Made by a program: the position numbers and the translations under genes. The notes below the pieces were generated by a model. The model made no database searches, had not been told where the DNA came from, and saw only the letters and a list, made by a program, of their open reading frames with translations. Of a DNA stretch of 64,000 bases, positions 1-28,612 are shown in pieces. The stretch comes from Siniperca chuatsi (Eukaryota > Chordata > Actinopteri > Centrarchiformes > Sinipercidae), in NCBI RefSeq assembly GCF_020085105.1, contig NC_058045.1, forward strand, positions 12,409,833-12,473,832, read 5' to 3'. The number at the start of each line of letters is the position of its first letter. Within the stretch, counting starts at the first letter, position 1.

Positions 1-1060
1 GAACTCTCAATTTGTAAGATTTACAGACAGCAGAGATTAAAATGTGCGTGTAAAAAACGTGCAGAGTTTGAGCCTTTTTTTAAATTTAGGCAGAGCAAGA
101 TGAATACATGTGCCAACACTCAAACAGTCATTCACTAGCAGAACAGTTCAGAGTTCAGATAATGTCTAGTGATTACCAGCCGGGCAAAGCAGACCACTGC
201 CCAGCGATCCCCATTGGCCCCAACAGCCCCGGGTTCACTGTGTGGCCATTAGTTTGTGGTAATTTGATTGGATGTGAATATGGGAATATGCACTACTAAA
301 GCATAATAGCCACTGACTTGATAAGGGCCTTTAGTTGAGTCCTGTTTTATTACCTGATCTTGATGCCATGTCTTGAAAAGGATCCCTGTGCCAAAATCTA
401 GTTGTTTAATATTAACAACATTAATATCAAATGACAGTGCTGTATGTATAATGTGAAAGGCGTCGCTTGTAGTTACAAACCCACAGGTAGTTATAATCCA
501 ACTGTGCAGTCCCTTTTAGCTCTATGGAGCCTCTAAATCTATTTTAAATGATTGTTTTTGGTTTTCTGGCCTGCAGCCTCGCTCTCATCAACTTAGTTTC
601 CACCTGCAGCAGCTGATTTCAGCAAAAAAGCTCTGATAAACACACTGTACGCTACCTGCCTAGCACCAAACAGCAGACAGACAAAGTTAGTGACTAGCTG
701 GTGAACATAGTGGAGCATTTAGCTGCTAAAAAGCCAGACATTTTCCTCAGGAATCAGAGTGAGAGTCAGAGCCATCAGGTGAAAATGCTGAAAATGTCTG
801 GCCCATCTACATTTCCTGGTTTTAAAATCTGGCCCAATTGAATTTGTAATTGAATAGCCCTGCTGTACACAGTGCACCGAGAGGGGGAGCAATGGAGGTT
901 GAGGAAATTTTAACTCCAGGGCTCCCCATCAGGTTAAACCAGCCATGATTGTAACAGAACATATAGCGATATTGGTGCCAGTGTCATCACCGCATCACAA
1001 TATATTGAAACATTTTGTACTGATTGTGGCTGTCTCACCTCTAATAGTGAAGTGACTTTC
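1..1060. other. Flank downstream of the RDH-like gene; repeat-like stretch about 500-860
   Basis: No coding exon was recognised. The stretch from roughly 500 to 860 (around the words gctacctgcctagcacc and gtgaacatagtggagcattt) looks like a dispersed repeat I associate with percomorph genomes. That comes from memory of similar sequence, not a search. The missing final exon of the RDH-like gene was looked for here on the minus strand and not seen. Confidence 0.35.
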
Positions 1061-1081
1061 TACTGATTTACAATGACTGAC

Positions 1082-2835
1082 CTGTAGTAGAGTCCACTTT
1101 CATTCTGCAGGCTTTCCTCCACAGCGCAGTAGATGGTGGTCTGAGCCCCTTCTGTTGGAGACTTGATGAGGAACATGAGAGGTGTATATACAACTCTCTT
1201 CCACAGGGGCATCGTGGGCCATAAGTGTCGTCCGAGCTCAGTCCGGATTATCCCAGGGTGGAGGCTGTATGTTGTTACTCCGGTACCTGCAAAATGACAA
1301 GACATAAGACATAAAGTATTCACTTTATTTACAAGAGCACACAATCTAAGTGGTTATCTGAAAACAAACATATAGTAGACACAGTTTTAAATACTGCATA
1401 ATGTCTGGTGTGAGATATAAAAAGTTTCCATACCTTGTAGCCTGTTAGCCAGCTCCCTCGTAAAGAGGACATTAGCTAGTTTACTTTGCGCATAGCTTTT
1501 CCAAGGGCGGTAATCTTTCTCCTGGTGTATGTCATCAAAATAGATCTGACCTGTTGAGTGAGAGCAGTACATTCTTATTCACAGACATGGTATTTCATAT
1601 TAAATGAAAACTAAAAGGACGACATTCCTGAGAGAGAGAGAATAAAACCTCTTGAAGTGAAAGAGAAAAACTCCACCTCTTTCATGAGCTAAACTGGAGA
1701 CGTTGACGATGCGGCTCGGAGCCGACTTCTTCAGGAGATCCAGCAGGCAGTTTGTTAAAAGGAAGTGGCCCAGGTGATTCACGCCAAACTGCATTTCAAA
1801 GCCATCTTCAGTCTGCCATTTTGGACAGCTCATAACACCTGAAAGTAAGAATATTAGTGGACGTTTGTTTAACACCTCCCACCTGTTAATGTAACCACCC
1901 TGCACTGTCTGTGATTTATACATCTACCCGCATTATTGATGAGAACATCCAGCCTCTCTTCACTTGCTAGGACGTCTTTGGCTAGTTGTCGTACTGACTG
2001 TAGAGAAGCCAAGTCCAACTTTTTGACAATAACATTGTCATTTCCACTCCTCTTCCTCACATCCTCTGCAGCATCATTGGCTCTGTCCATGTCTCTACAG
2101 GCCAGAATGACCCTTGCGCCTGTAAGACAGCAGCAAGTCTTGTACATTTCAAATGAAATTAGATCATTAAAGGCTAGAATATAAACCCCAGATAAGTCAC
2201 TAACCCCTTCTAGCCAGGTCAACAGCGGTTTCTTTGCCAATCCCAGTGTTGCCTCCAGTGATCAAGACGGTCTTCCCATCCAAGGGGGCTTTGCTGAGAC
2301 ACACTCCACCTGCCATCCATTTCTTCACACCAAAAAGTCCCACTCCTGTAAGAAAGTCCACACAGTTACAGTTAATTGATCTCTTCTAACCATAATACCT
2401 CTCCACTGTTCGTCCTCGCCGAACTGCTGCAGGTCTACAATACAATGAAAGCCCTGTCAACAAATGAAGGGTTTCTGTCCACGGAAACGTTAGAGGACTT
2501 TTAATCTGAAACGGATGCAGGAGGTGTTGAGTTAAAAACTTTATAAAATATTTTTTCATGTCATGCGACATATTCTACAGACACAGACATCGAAACTGTA
2601 GCGACAGTTGCGTGTTTTGCTGGTATGATGTCGATATGACTATGAACAGATGTATTTTGCTGAGAACCGCGTGCGTGTCGCTGGTTGTTTCCTCCGTTTA
2701 ACACAACATCCAATCTTTCAAAGAGAAATTGAGTCTGAGCGTCCCGTCAGTGCATAAATTACCTGTTATTGTGACCACAGCAATAGTTTTAGGATACTGG
2801 AAAACAAACGACCTTATCGCTGTGAAGCTCTGCAT
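1082..2835 (-). CDS. Retinol dehydrogenase 11/12/13-like short-chain dehydrogenase, 3' end missing
   Basis: Microsomal SDR-family enzyme expected to interconvert retinol/retinal or lipid aldehydes with NADP(H). Coding exons on the minus strand: 2763-2835, 2205-2345, 1928-2119, 1677-1838, 1434-1550 and 1082-1286. All have GT donors and AG acceptors; the five internal junctions are in phase 1, and the 296 visible codons are open. The start ATG (2835) is followed by a short N-terminus with a hydrophobic anchor (residues ~17-31). Motifs: cofactor loop TGGNTGIG (54-61), NNAG (133-136), NVSS (181-184, catalytic Ser) and YAQSK (209-213, catalytic Tyr and Lys). The last visible exon ends in phase 2 at the donor at 1080-1081. 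The family runs to about 315-330 residues, so one short C-terminal exon is missing. I did not find it in 1-1060 and infer it lies off the window. Assignment to rdh11, 12 or 13 is not resolvable by eye. Confidence 0.92.
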
Positions 2836-3264
2836 TGTCCTACCAATCCAAAAATACTGTTTATAGATCTTCTACTGAATTAAACCTTTCCCGGTTTAAA
2901 GTCCGACTACAGCGTCCTCACTGTATTTGCGTTTAAACACGGTCTCTTTGGCATGAGCTACAAAATTACTGCAAACTAATAAGAAGATATGCCCTCAATA
3001 ACAACTCACATTTCGGTACAGCTACATAACACACAGTCTTCCACCAGGAAGTACCGCCTACCGTCATCCTATGGAAGAATCCTATTGGTTCTTCTTATTA
3101 AAACTTTTGCAAATGATATTTTCAAGCAAGTTATAAAATTTGTGAAGCTATATTCAATAGTCTGCTTGCTATGTCCCTCAGAAAGCACGGCGCACTTTTA
3201 TATTTAAAAAAGTAATAATAATAATTATAATAAACTGTTAATTATAAACTGTAGGCTATCTATA

Positions 3265-3580
3265 TAGAACCTTTGATACACGAAATACAGCTTTAAATGT
3301 GCTTTACAAAACAAATTGACAAAGTTATTACATTTAAAGAACAGTTAAAACATTTAAATATATTTAATAAATAATAATAAACAATTACAAAATAAAAGAA
3401 GAAATTAAAATGAAACACAATAAAATGAAATGAAAATATAACAGTAACAGCAGTTATCATCACCATATAGCCTATCATAGTTATCTTAATAATTATAATT
3501 ATTCTAGGATTGAGCAGAAGTGAACATAATCTAAAAATGGAAGCTCTAAGTGAAAGCAAGGTTAATAAGGTGAGTTTTAA
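3265..3580. repeat. Teleost short interspersed repeat fragment
   Basis: The segment around tttaaatgtgctttacaaaac matches the general pattern of the common teleost repeat whose core reads aattcaaagtgctttacataaa. A better-preserved copy is at 47160-47222. Class is uncertain. Confidence 0.35.
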
Positions 3581-4643
3581 CATCTTAAAAGCATCAATTG
3601 ATGTTTATAAACAAGTACAAGAATCTTAAAATTTCTCCTAAAACTTACTGGAAGCTAGTGATGGTGATGATGTTTTATGATGATGGATGATCTCCAGGTT
3701 TCATGTTATTCTGTCACAATACACACATTGTATTGTACATTGTCATCTTGTGTTTGGGTTAAAGTATATGTTTTGCATATCTATATCATATGTTTTATGT
3801 ATTTTAAGATGTTTTATGTAAATTATGTTCAAGTCTGTTTCTTCTGTCTTTCCCCCTGTTTCAAGACAAATTTCCCTCTGGTGACAATAAAATCCAAAGT
3901 GAAGTTGCAGTTGAGATCCTTTTGCTATAAAATGTTATTGGTAGATGAACAAATCCATACTCTGAAATCCAATTCCTACAAATCCTCCGGCAGAGATCAC
4001 TGTAGGCTCACCAACACAGTCTCAGTGCCTTCTAAAGGAATCCAGTAGATGGAGCACATATCACATCATATTAGGCCCCAGACTGTGTTTTATTTTTTTT
4101 ACATCCACAGTTACCAATCAAGTCTAAGAACACAGGGAAAATACTATATTCAGCATCAAATTATATCTTAAACTCCTACGAGCAAATTAAGATGTGTCTC
4201 AGCTGTTGTACGAGCACACAAAAGAAGAAACCCAACACCAAGATGACAGTAATAATAGCATTACACCCTCAGATCTAAATTAAAGCCTGATCAGAGCTGC
4301 AGCTAAGCAACTGACTCTTGAAATAAAACATGTAGTTCCTTTGCTTATTGATGAGAGTAAAGTTTTAATGTGTCAGGTCAATAAGTCATCCCCTTTCTTG
4401 TAATGGAGCCTAACATTACGAGTCTGGACAAGGACTAAATATAGAGCTTTGACCTTGTGGGTTACAAGGTGACATCTGAGAGTGACTGTTAACACAGAGG
4501 AGAACTGCTGAGTGTCTGTGAGGGTGGGCAGCATGCAGTTCAAGTTCAGCGCTGTAGAAAGTTAGAAGATTATCTAACTGCCATTGTCCCTGTCTCACCA
4601 CAATAACCACATTCTACATTACAGTCTCTCATTACATACTTAC

Positions 4644-4691
4644 ATAAAGAGTTTCCCCTCAGGGATGAATAAAGTATTTCTGATTCTGATT
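4644..4691 (+). mobile_element. Isolated L2-like LINE 3' tail
   Basis: The segment reads aaagagtttcccctcaggga followed by an AATAAA-containing stretch and ctgattctgatt. It is nearly identical to the 3' end of the larger L2 relic at 9697-9745. This is what remains of a severely 5'-truncated LINE insertion. Confidence 0.7.
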
Positions 4692-7624
4692 GCATGTGCA
4701 GGACAAAACTGTGCATTTCAGGGACAAAAAAACAGCTGACCTTTCACTGTTCTTCTCTATAATGTTCTAAACACAAGTTGAGGAATGTTATTTTTCATAC
4801 AGCTCAAGACATTGTATGTTTATAGATCACTGCATTTTATTATTAGGCATTTGCATATCTGACCTTTGTCAGTGCAGGGCCCCCTATTCTCAGTACTTCG
4901 GAGGTGACCTGGCTGTCTCTTTTGCTGGCTCACCCCCAAGCCCGTCATGTGACTGCTCTGCACACTTCCCAATCTCTCTCCCAGTATGGTAACCTTCCCC
5001 CTGCTAAAATTAGAGAGCCCTCTGCTGAGACATTTTGGAATGTGACTATCCTGTACCCGTCCTGCAGATGATATGGGATCTCAACAAATTTCTGTCCATT
5101 TTGGACAAACCCTGTGAGGTAGCTTTTTTTTTTTTTTTCAAAAACATATTGCTCCCTTCTCAGTTTCTGGTCTGAATGGACTGTATATTTGTGGATCTTC
5201 TTCTGCATAGTAGCACACATAAATTGTGTTTCTATACTAAATCTATAAATGTTTCCATAAAAGTCAAATAAACAATACACATGTATCTTTGCACACTGCA
5301 CCTCTGTCTGAACTATTTACTGGATTTTTAATAAGGTCAACAGCAAGTACTGCATATATCCATGTCTGCAAGTTCTATATATTTGTTATCCACAAGTGCA
5401 AATGTAATATATTTGATCAGTTTAATAGTGATTTTTTTTTACATGTTTTTGCACCCCAATAAACCTGCTGTACATACAATGTACATTCATTCTGTAGACC
5501 TGCTATATTGAGATTGTGCACATTTTTCACATGGTCTTAGTCTTACATGTTGCTTCCAAACACATAAATGTGTCATTATAATAACTGTTATTATTCATAC
5601 CATTGACCTTGAGTGGAGGAGTGGATCTATGGAGGAGGCACAAAGAGTCAAGTACACAATGTACATATTGTTGGCAATCTAAATTGATTTCAACTTTTTT
5701 TTAAAAAAGAATTATAATATTCCTGCAAACACACAATTGAGTGCAACAGACATTCAGCAAGACACAACTTTTTAAGGGGCTTTTTAGGGTGCAGTTTTTA
5801 AGTGGCACTTCACAGATTTTACACATCAAGTTCAGGGAGTACCACTCAGTCTGTGAAAACAGTTCAACAATGTCACCTGTGGCTCTGGAGACTTTCCAAA
5901 GTCTGAAAAAAACAAGAGTTGAGTTGGAAATGTGTGATACAGTGTTTTGAGGGGCTTGATCCATACCTGAGAATAAAAGTCAGGATATTTTTTTTCCATC
6001 TGTCTCTTGTGAGTCCTGCAACTTTATGGAAGTGGGATACTAAATCACTGGAGTGCCCCTTTAAGGTATTTATTGCACACCTACAGTTTTTGTGAAGAAC
6101 TGTAAAAGTGTCTTCAAACGTACTGAGAGAATCAATGTGTCAAATTTCGACGTGCGTGGGAGTATTGGGCTTGTGAGGGAAGAAATCAAGAACCTCATTA
6201 CATTTGCTGTACAGTAGTGATGGCAGACAGTGACCTTCGCTTGGGATCATCTTGACATGAGAAGCTCAGAATTGCTCTGGATGCGTTATTTTTTCCCCCA
6301 CCAGTTTTGCGTCAAGTCAAACTGAACCGAATCACTCCCTGAAACGATCCGTTCATTTCTCATTCAGTTCAGTTGAGCTCTCAGTCAGTTGTGAGCAAAC
6401 GTGCAGGGATAGTAGTAGTCATTCATTTTGTGGGTGTGTTCAAGACAGCAAATACACAGCTGATTCAGGTTGTTAACTGCAATAATTCATTAACATTGGT
6501 CTTGGACTGCAATCCAGATAACATTATCTAGATTGATATTATATGCATAGGCTAACATTTAACATTACTGCACTCACCACGCAGACACACACACACACAT
6601 AAGGTTACTGTTTTGGAAAAACAGGATTTATAGAATTAGATTTTTTTAATCTATTACCTTCAGTGTTTGTTGATAGAGTTTATGGAGTGGTTGCATTGTT
6701 GTGTTGCTTGCCAGAGACCAAGTTGTGACACAATATGAGAGATGGGATAGTATCATAGAGTTCATAAACAAAATTGCCGCATCTGTACTCATTAGATTAT
6801 GAATGCATTTAAAATGAGCTAGGTTACGTTTGACAATCCCTGAAGTGTTTTAAAATCTCACCACCTGTTTAAAATGCTGGTGAAACCTGCAATATGATAA
6901 AACGGGTGGCTGAGCCTGAGACTGTCTCAGATCCTTTTACTGCACGGGAACAGTGCGTGTTCACTGATTCACTGACGGTACACAGTGAACGTGAGCCCTG
7001 AGTGATAGACAGTCGCTGAGTCGCTTAAGCCCGCCCTCTCCCTCTCACTCCCCCTCATGCCTTGAAGTCTCGAAGTAGGAAGAAGTACCAAATATTTTAT
7101 TTAATAATTAGGTGTCGCGAAAATATACGTGCTATACATAATAGGGTAAGACTTTGTTATAGCAGCTTTCAGTTTGCATCTTTGTATCTTGATTTGTATC
7201 TTTATCCAAGTAAATTCTTCTTTCCCCTAGATATTCCCGTTTTGTTATCTTATACAGTTCTCTAACCCTTTGTTTTTCTTGATGACAACACATGGTCCAA
7301 GATTGTAATATGTTCATTGAGTAAATCCAATCCAATCACAAAGACTCTGCAAATTAACGAGTTAGCCAATCACAGCACAGTAGGGCAGGACTTGATGCAA
7401 AACGGGTGGGAATTTTTTTTTTTTTTTTTTTTTTTACACGTTAACAACACGTTCACAACAAGTTAACAATGAGCAAACAACATATTGTTAAAGTTCCCAT
7501 GAAATGGCTGGCAGAGTGACGTTTGCTTCCACATATTTATGTGTTTCCTGTGAAAACAGGCAGTTAGGGAGGGACTTCTTGCGGTTATTGATGGGCGCTT
7601 ACAGTCACGAAAGCTATCTTTCCA

Positions 7625-9745
7625 TCAGAAAACTCTGTAAATGACCATGAAACTGTATTCCCTGTCGGTCTTGGAGGCTGTGTTCAACATGAGAGAGGTC
7701 TGGAGCAGCATGAAGAGCATCACTGGCTTCAGACTGACTGGCAGCAGAGGAGTTGAAGGCAGCTTGGACAGGGCCAACGAACTTAATCTGTTCTTTAATA
7801 GATTTGATGCACCGGCTCCCCCCCTAACTCAGCTGCTGCCGGCCCTCAAGCTCCTCTGAGTCCTCTGCTCCTCTCTACTCCATCTTCCTGGGAGAGTCCT
7901 ACTCCCCCCTCAACTGGCTCTCAGGGTAACAGCACTCTTCACACTGATAACTCCCCCCCTCCCCCACCTGTAACCTCTGCTGTGTGCCTGACTACTGACC
8001 AGGTGAGAGGACAGCTGATGAAACTCCACTCAAACAAGGCTGCAGGCCCCGATGGAGTTAGCCCCGGGGTGCTAAAAGCCTGTGCCCCCCAGCTATGTGG
8101 AGTCCTTCAACATGTCTTCAACCTGAGCCTGTCTTCAAAGGGTCCCTGTTCTGTGGAAGACATCTTGCCTCGTTCCTGTGCCGAAGACGCCGCTTCCCAG
8201 TGGTTTCAAGGACTACAGACCGGTGGCACTGACCTCCCACATAATGAAGACCCTGGAGAGACTGGTGCTGGAACAGCTGCGGCCCATGGTCAAACCCCTC
8301 CTGGACCCCCTTCAGTTTGCCTACCAGCCCCAGCTCGGAGTTGAGCATGCCATCATCTTCCTGCTGAATTGCATCCACACCCACCTGGACAAGCCGGCAA
8401 GCACAGTGAGGATCGTGTTTTTGACTTATCCAGTGCTTTCAACACCATCTGGCCAGCCCTGCTGGGTGAGAAGCTGGTAGCGATGCAGGCGGATGCCCCC
8501 ATCGTGTCGTGGATTGTTGACTACCTGACTGGCAGACCACAGCACGTGCGCCTGCAGCACTGTGTGTCGGACAGCGTAGTCAGCAACACTGGGGCCCCTC
8601 ATGGGACTGTCCTCTCTCCCTTCCTCTTCACCATCTACACTGCAGACTTCAGCTACCACACGGAGTCCTGCCACCTTCATAAGTTTTCTGATGACTCTGC
8701 TGTGGCGCGATGTATCAGCGGTGGTGATGAGACTGAGTACAGGGCTGTGGTGGGTAATTTTGTCTCATGGTGTGAGCAGAACCATCTGCAGCTCAATGCT
8801 ACAAAGTCTAAGGAGCTGGTTGTAGACCTGCAAAGGGTCAGGGCACCAGTGACCCCGGTTTCCATCCAGGAGGTCAGTGTGGACATTGTTGAGGATTACA
8901 AGTACCTGGGAGTACACATGGACAATAAACTGGACTGGACCAAGAACACTCAAGCTCTTTACAGGAAGGGCCAGAGCCGGCTCTATTTCCAGAGGAGGCT
9001 GAGGTCCTTCAACATCTGCCGGACAATGCTGAAGATGTTTTATGAGTCTGTGGTGGCCAGTGGTATCCTGTATGCTGCTGCATGCTGGGGCTGCAGGTTG
9101 AGGGTAGCGGACGCTAATAGGCTCAACAAACTGATCCGTAAGGCCAGTAACATCATGGGGGTGGAGCTGGACTCTGGCAGTGGTGTCAAAGTGGAGGATG
9201 CTGGCCAAACTACATGCCATCTTGGACAGTGTCTCCCACCCGCTCCATGACGTGCTGGTCAAACAAAGGAGTACCGCCACAGGAAGTAATTCCTGCCTGT
9301 GGCCATCAAACTCTTTAACTCCTCCCTGTGTCAGTCTGTATGACCCTAAGTCATTAAACTGGACATTGATCATTACATCTCTGCAATGCTTGACATAATT
9401 GTGCAATATACTCTGTTTTCAGTTTAATTTATTCATACTTCTAATTACTGCTGTGCAATATCCTCCTTCTTATTATAATCTTAATAAGCTACACTTAACT
9501 TCACAGTTCATGCATATTTACTTTATACCGTATTATTATCATCAACCGGTAAACCCACTTTGTACTTCACACTTATTTTAATTTTATACTTATACCCACT
9601 TGGTACTTAATTTATCTTGCCTGTATTATAGTGTATTATATTTTTTGCTTAGTACTTCTATTCCTGTGTGCACTGACGTGATAGTGAGCTGCTGTAACAA
9701 AAGAGTTTCCCCTCGGGGATCAATAAAGTATTTCTGATTCTGATT
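7625..9745 (+). mobile_element. Degenerate L2 (Maui-like) LINE, 5'-truncated, reverse transcriptase region
   Basis: Non-LTR retrotransposon relic. Open frames at 7641-7859, 7982-8200, 8178-8480 and 8369-9250 read in succession as the pre-RT linker (REVWSSMKSITGF, RANELNLFFNRFD), RT fingers (AAGPDGVSPGVLKACAPQL, KDYRPVALTSHIMKTLERLV), motif A region (LSSAFNTIWPALLGEKL), motif B (GAPHGTVLSPFLF), the active-site box FSDDSA, and the thumb (DYKYLGVHMDNKLDW). Frameshifts separate the frames and the usual F-A/S-DD-T box is altered, so it cannot encode a working enzyme. The 3' end is the typical AATAAA plus repeated tgattc tail. Endonuclease and ORF1 are absent. Assignment to the L2 clade rests on recall of fish L2/Maui proteins; a CR1-related clade is the alternative. 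Confidence 0.85.
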
Positions 9746-10019
9746 ATACATCCATGACCAGCCCCCAGACACACTCTGCTCTGGCAGTCATATGAAAGAA
9801 AGCGTTAGAGTTAAAATTAGTAGACGTCCCTGAGTCATACATTTATTTTTTTTAGCGTTTTTCAGTTAATGACAAACTCTAAAATGCCATTAAAAATACC
9901 CGAGAATACCTACAAAAATACTTTTAAAAAAACACTTAAACATAGATTTTGACTACATGGGAACTTGTCAACGTGTTGTTTTAAATTAAAAAAGTATTTT
10001 TGAACTGCATGGCTTTCCA
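9746..10019. other. Short intergenic stretch before the idh2 promoter
   Basis: AT-rich sequence between the L2 tail and the GC-rich idh2 promoter. No feature was recognised. Confidence 0.4.
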
Positions 10020-10202
10020 TACTCCTCCGCGTCTGTGTGACTGGCGTAGCGCTCAGCGTATCCCGCCGGGACGGCGAAGAAGGGCGGAGCTGCTACTTCT
10101 GCTCACTATTATATTGCCGAGAACCTCGGAGCGCTTTGTCCTCTGGTTGCTCTGAGTTTCGTCGAGTCCTCAACCGCAAATTGATTCGGGCCGGGGAGAG
10201 AC
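10020..10202 (+). promoter_or_regulatory. idh2: idh2 CpG-rich promoter and 5' UTR
   Basis: A local CpG-rich stretch ends at the idh2 start codon. It has a GC box (gggcgg, 10082-10087) and no obvious TATA box, as expected for a housekeeping promoter. The transcription start site cannot be placed from sequence alone. Confidence 0.6.
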
Positions 10203-26459
<16,257 letters not shown>

Positions 26460-26540
26460 AGGACTTGAAAGAATAGAGTTAGCCTGGAGATGGCAATGTC
26501 ACTCGTATGTTTTTGTACCTCATTTTTAACTTAAAAGGTC

Positions 26541-26546
26541 AATAAA
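26541..26546 (+). terminator. idh2: idh2 proximal polyadenylation signal AATAAA
   Basis: AATAAA lies 82 bp after the idh2 stop codon. A second AATAAA is at 26751-26756, so alternative 3' ends are possible. Confidence 0.65.
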
Positions 26547-26750
26547 TCCACATGCATTTCGTCTGAAGTTTAAAAAAAACAACTGTGTAGGATTATGTAC
26601 AGTTCTATTAGATTATTAAATGGTTGACAGCTGTCCTTCCACCTGATGCCTCCCTAACTATCTGTCCCATTATTTGCAAGATTTTCTATTTGTAATGTGA
26701 AGTACTGTATTCAATACTGTAATGCCTTGGGCAGGACTGAAGCCTTTGCC

Positions 26751-26756
26751 AATAAA
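26751..26756 (+). terminator. idh2: idh2 distal polyadenylation signal AATAAA
   Basis: AATAAA sits about 45 bp before the Penelope-derived palindrome at 26801, with a T-rich run just downstream as expected for a downstream element. Use of this site is inferred. Confidence 0.55.
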
Positions 26757-26800
26757 TCCCCTTGTTTGACCCACTATTGTTTTTTTTGTTTTTGTTTTTT

Positions 26801-26975
26801 GAAAAGGTTTCAGTCGTAGTCATCTGGACACTTGTTTTCAGAATCAAGACGTTTCGAGTCCCATCCGGAAGTCATTCTCAATTCAAAACGTCTTGATTCT
26901 GAAAACAGTGTCCAGATGACTGAAACCTTTTCTACGATAGAACACTCCTGGACGAATGAGGGACTACACCGTCTC
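26801..26975. mobile_element. Palindromic Penelope-like remnant (arms only) after idh2
   Basis: The left half (26801-26883) matches the left arm of the element at 18006, and the right half (26884-26975) matches its right arm plus the 38-bp terminal tail. All protein-coding sequence is absent. It is effectively a hairpin-forming minimal copy. It lies between the last idh2 AATAAA (26751) and a minus-strand AATAAA (27036-27031) usable by znf710. Confidence 0.85.
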
Positions 26976-28612
26976 ATTTTTTAAAAAAAAATTTTGAAAA
27001 CAAAGGGCAACAATTTTAAAGGTAAATAAATTTATTATTTTACAGTATTGTCTGGTACACAACATTGTACATACATTTCTATCCACATTATCGGCACACT
27101 AATGTCTAAAACAGTAAGCCATTTAAGCTGAACATCTTTCCCTTTTTGTATCATCACTAAAACAGTGATGGAATGAACACAGAAGCTGAAAAACTCACAA
27201 AATTGAGCATTTTTATTTTAAATGCGCTATATCAACATCGCAAATGGATACCTTGTTTGCAGGTTACAAGTTTGAAAAGCTAAACACTGGGAAACTGAAT
27301 ATATTGAGCATTTCCCAAATCATTTTCCACAAGGTCCATGGCCCTGTCACATGTTGGGAGGTTGTCGTTCATCACTTGAGACCAGTGTACAGCATGATGG
27401 ATGGCATGCTCTTGCAGACACACTGGGGCACTTAATATTTCTGTCCGAGTTTTTTGGGACAATTCTTGTTGAGATTCATCCATAAAAAAACAACTGCAAT
27501 ATGAATGCAGAGTTTGCATTGCTTTTGAAAAATGGTGCAGTCTTGTCTCGTGAATCCCTGGATTGGGGGGAAATGGTGACGTTTGTTGAAAGAGAAGCTG
27601 TACCACAGTCTGTTCTCTGTGGTAATCTTTTGAAGAGATCTACAGATGGGTGGGAGGAGAACCTGAATGTAATTTCATGAGGTCTGCAATTGGACCCCAA
27701 GAAATCCAATGTCCCCGCTCAACAAGGAAAAGAGACTTGCTGCAAGATTTGATCCAATTCTTTGGTAAAGGGGTCCTATCATTTAAAAAGGATATTTTGA
27801 TTTTGATAGCGTCTTAAAACATTCCACAGAAACAATTACATTCATAGACTAGAGATCAATACAAGGTGATGCTTGTTAATGCAGAAACCTAAAAAGTAGA
27901 CACAGTGGTCCTCAGTGCTATGCACTGATTACAGTACCAGCCAACATACAAGAGGACTGATACATTCTGTACAATAATATACAATAACACGGATTGCAAA
28001 TCCAATGGAATTTAACTCATTTTGCAGACCTCAAATTGAATTTATCACTGTAAAAATCAAAGTGAATCATTAACCTCCTGCAACTTGATAAGCTTTGGCA
28101 AGTGAGATGAACAGTAACACATGTTCCCTTCTTTAACCCTCCACATTAGTTTACCCCAACAGACTGAGAGATTGTCTGAATGAGTAAGTGCAGTATAACA
28201 TCACCATATGCTTTTATGCTTGTAGCTAAAAATGTGCTTTTCAAATTAGGCTCAGATGATGTTCCTGTAGTTAAGCAGTTGACAACATCTACGTATTTAT
28301 ATAGATTTTTTTTTTTTTTACTTAAATGCTCCTGTTTTAGCCAGTCCCCTTTTCTCAAATATAATATTTATTCAGTGGATTTGCTGTGTTTTAGAGATGA
28401 AAAATACGTAATAAGGTAAAAAGTATACATTTCCAAATTTTGTAGCTTTTGAGTGATTCCAGTGCATATGAATGTGCAGTTTGCTGGGTTTCTTCACACT
28501 ATTGACGAGCAACCCAAGCAGAATGCCTTTAACAGCAAACAAAACAACAACAAAAAACAATCCTGTTTTCATTAGTTCACACTTATATTCAATTTGGAGT
28601 CATTTTAATAAT
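26976..28612 (-). other. Probable znf710 3' UTR and short intergenic spacer
   Basis: No convincing coding exon. The minus strand from the znf710 stop (28613) runs to a possible AATAAA at 27036-27031, so most of this interval is probably a 3' UTR of about 1.5 kb. Short minus-strand open frames at 27280-27709 show no recognisable family. Confidence 0.45.
27031..27036 (-). terminator. znf710: Candidate znf710 polyadenylation signal (AATAAA on minus strand)
   Basis: tttatt on the plus strand gives AATAAA on the minus strand, about 1.58 kb after the znf710 stop codon. It was chosen because it is the last clear signal before the Penelope palindrome. Other signals could be used. Confidence 0.4.

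Larger units (their letters stand above)
2836..7620. other. Intergenic region between the RDH-like gene and the L2 element
   Basis: No coding exons were recognised. It contains a short fish repeat at about 3265-3580 ending in an (A/T)-rich stretch (words like gtgctttacaa), an isolated L2-type 3' tail at 4644-4691, a poly-T run at 7413-7435, and a region at about 6240-7030 of repetitive gaac/gattca words that resembles a decayed non-autonomous DNA transposon of unknown class. Confidence 0.4.

Noticed and set aside
8765..9406. 213-codon minus-strand frame
   Set aside because: Antisense shadow of the L2 reverse transcriptase; no family resemblance of its own.
27280..27709. Minus-strand frames of 77 and 108 codons
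   Set aside because: No recognisable family; lies in the probable znf710 3' UTR.
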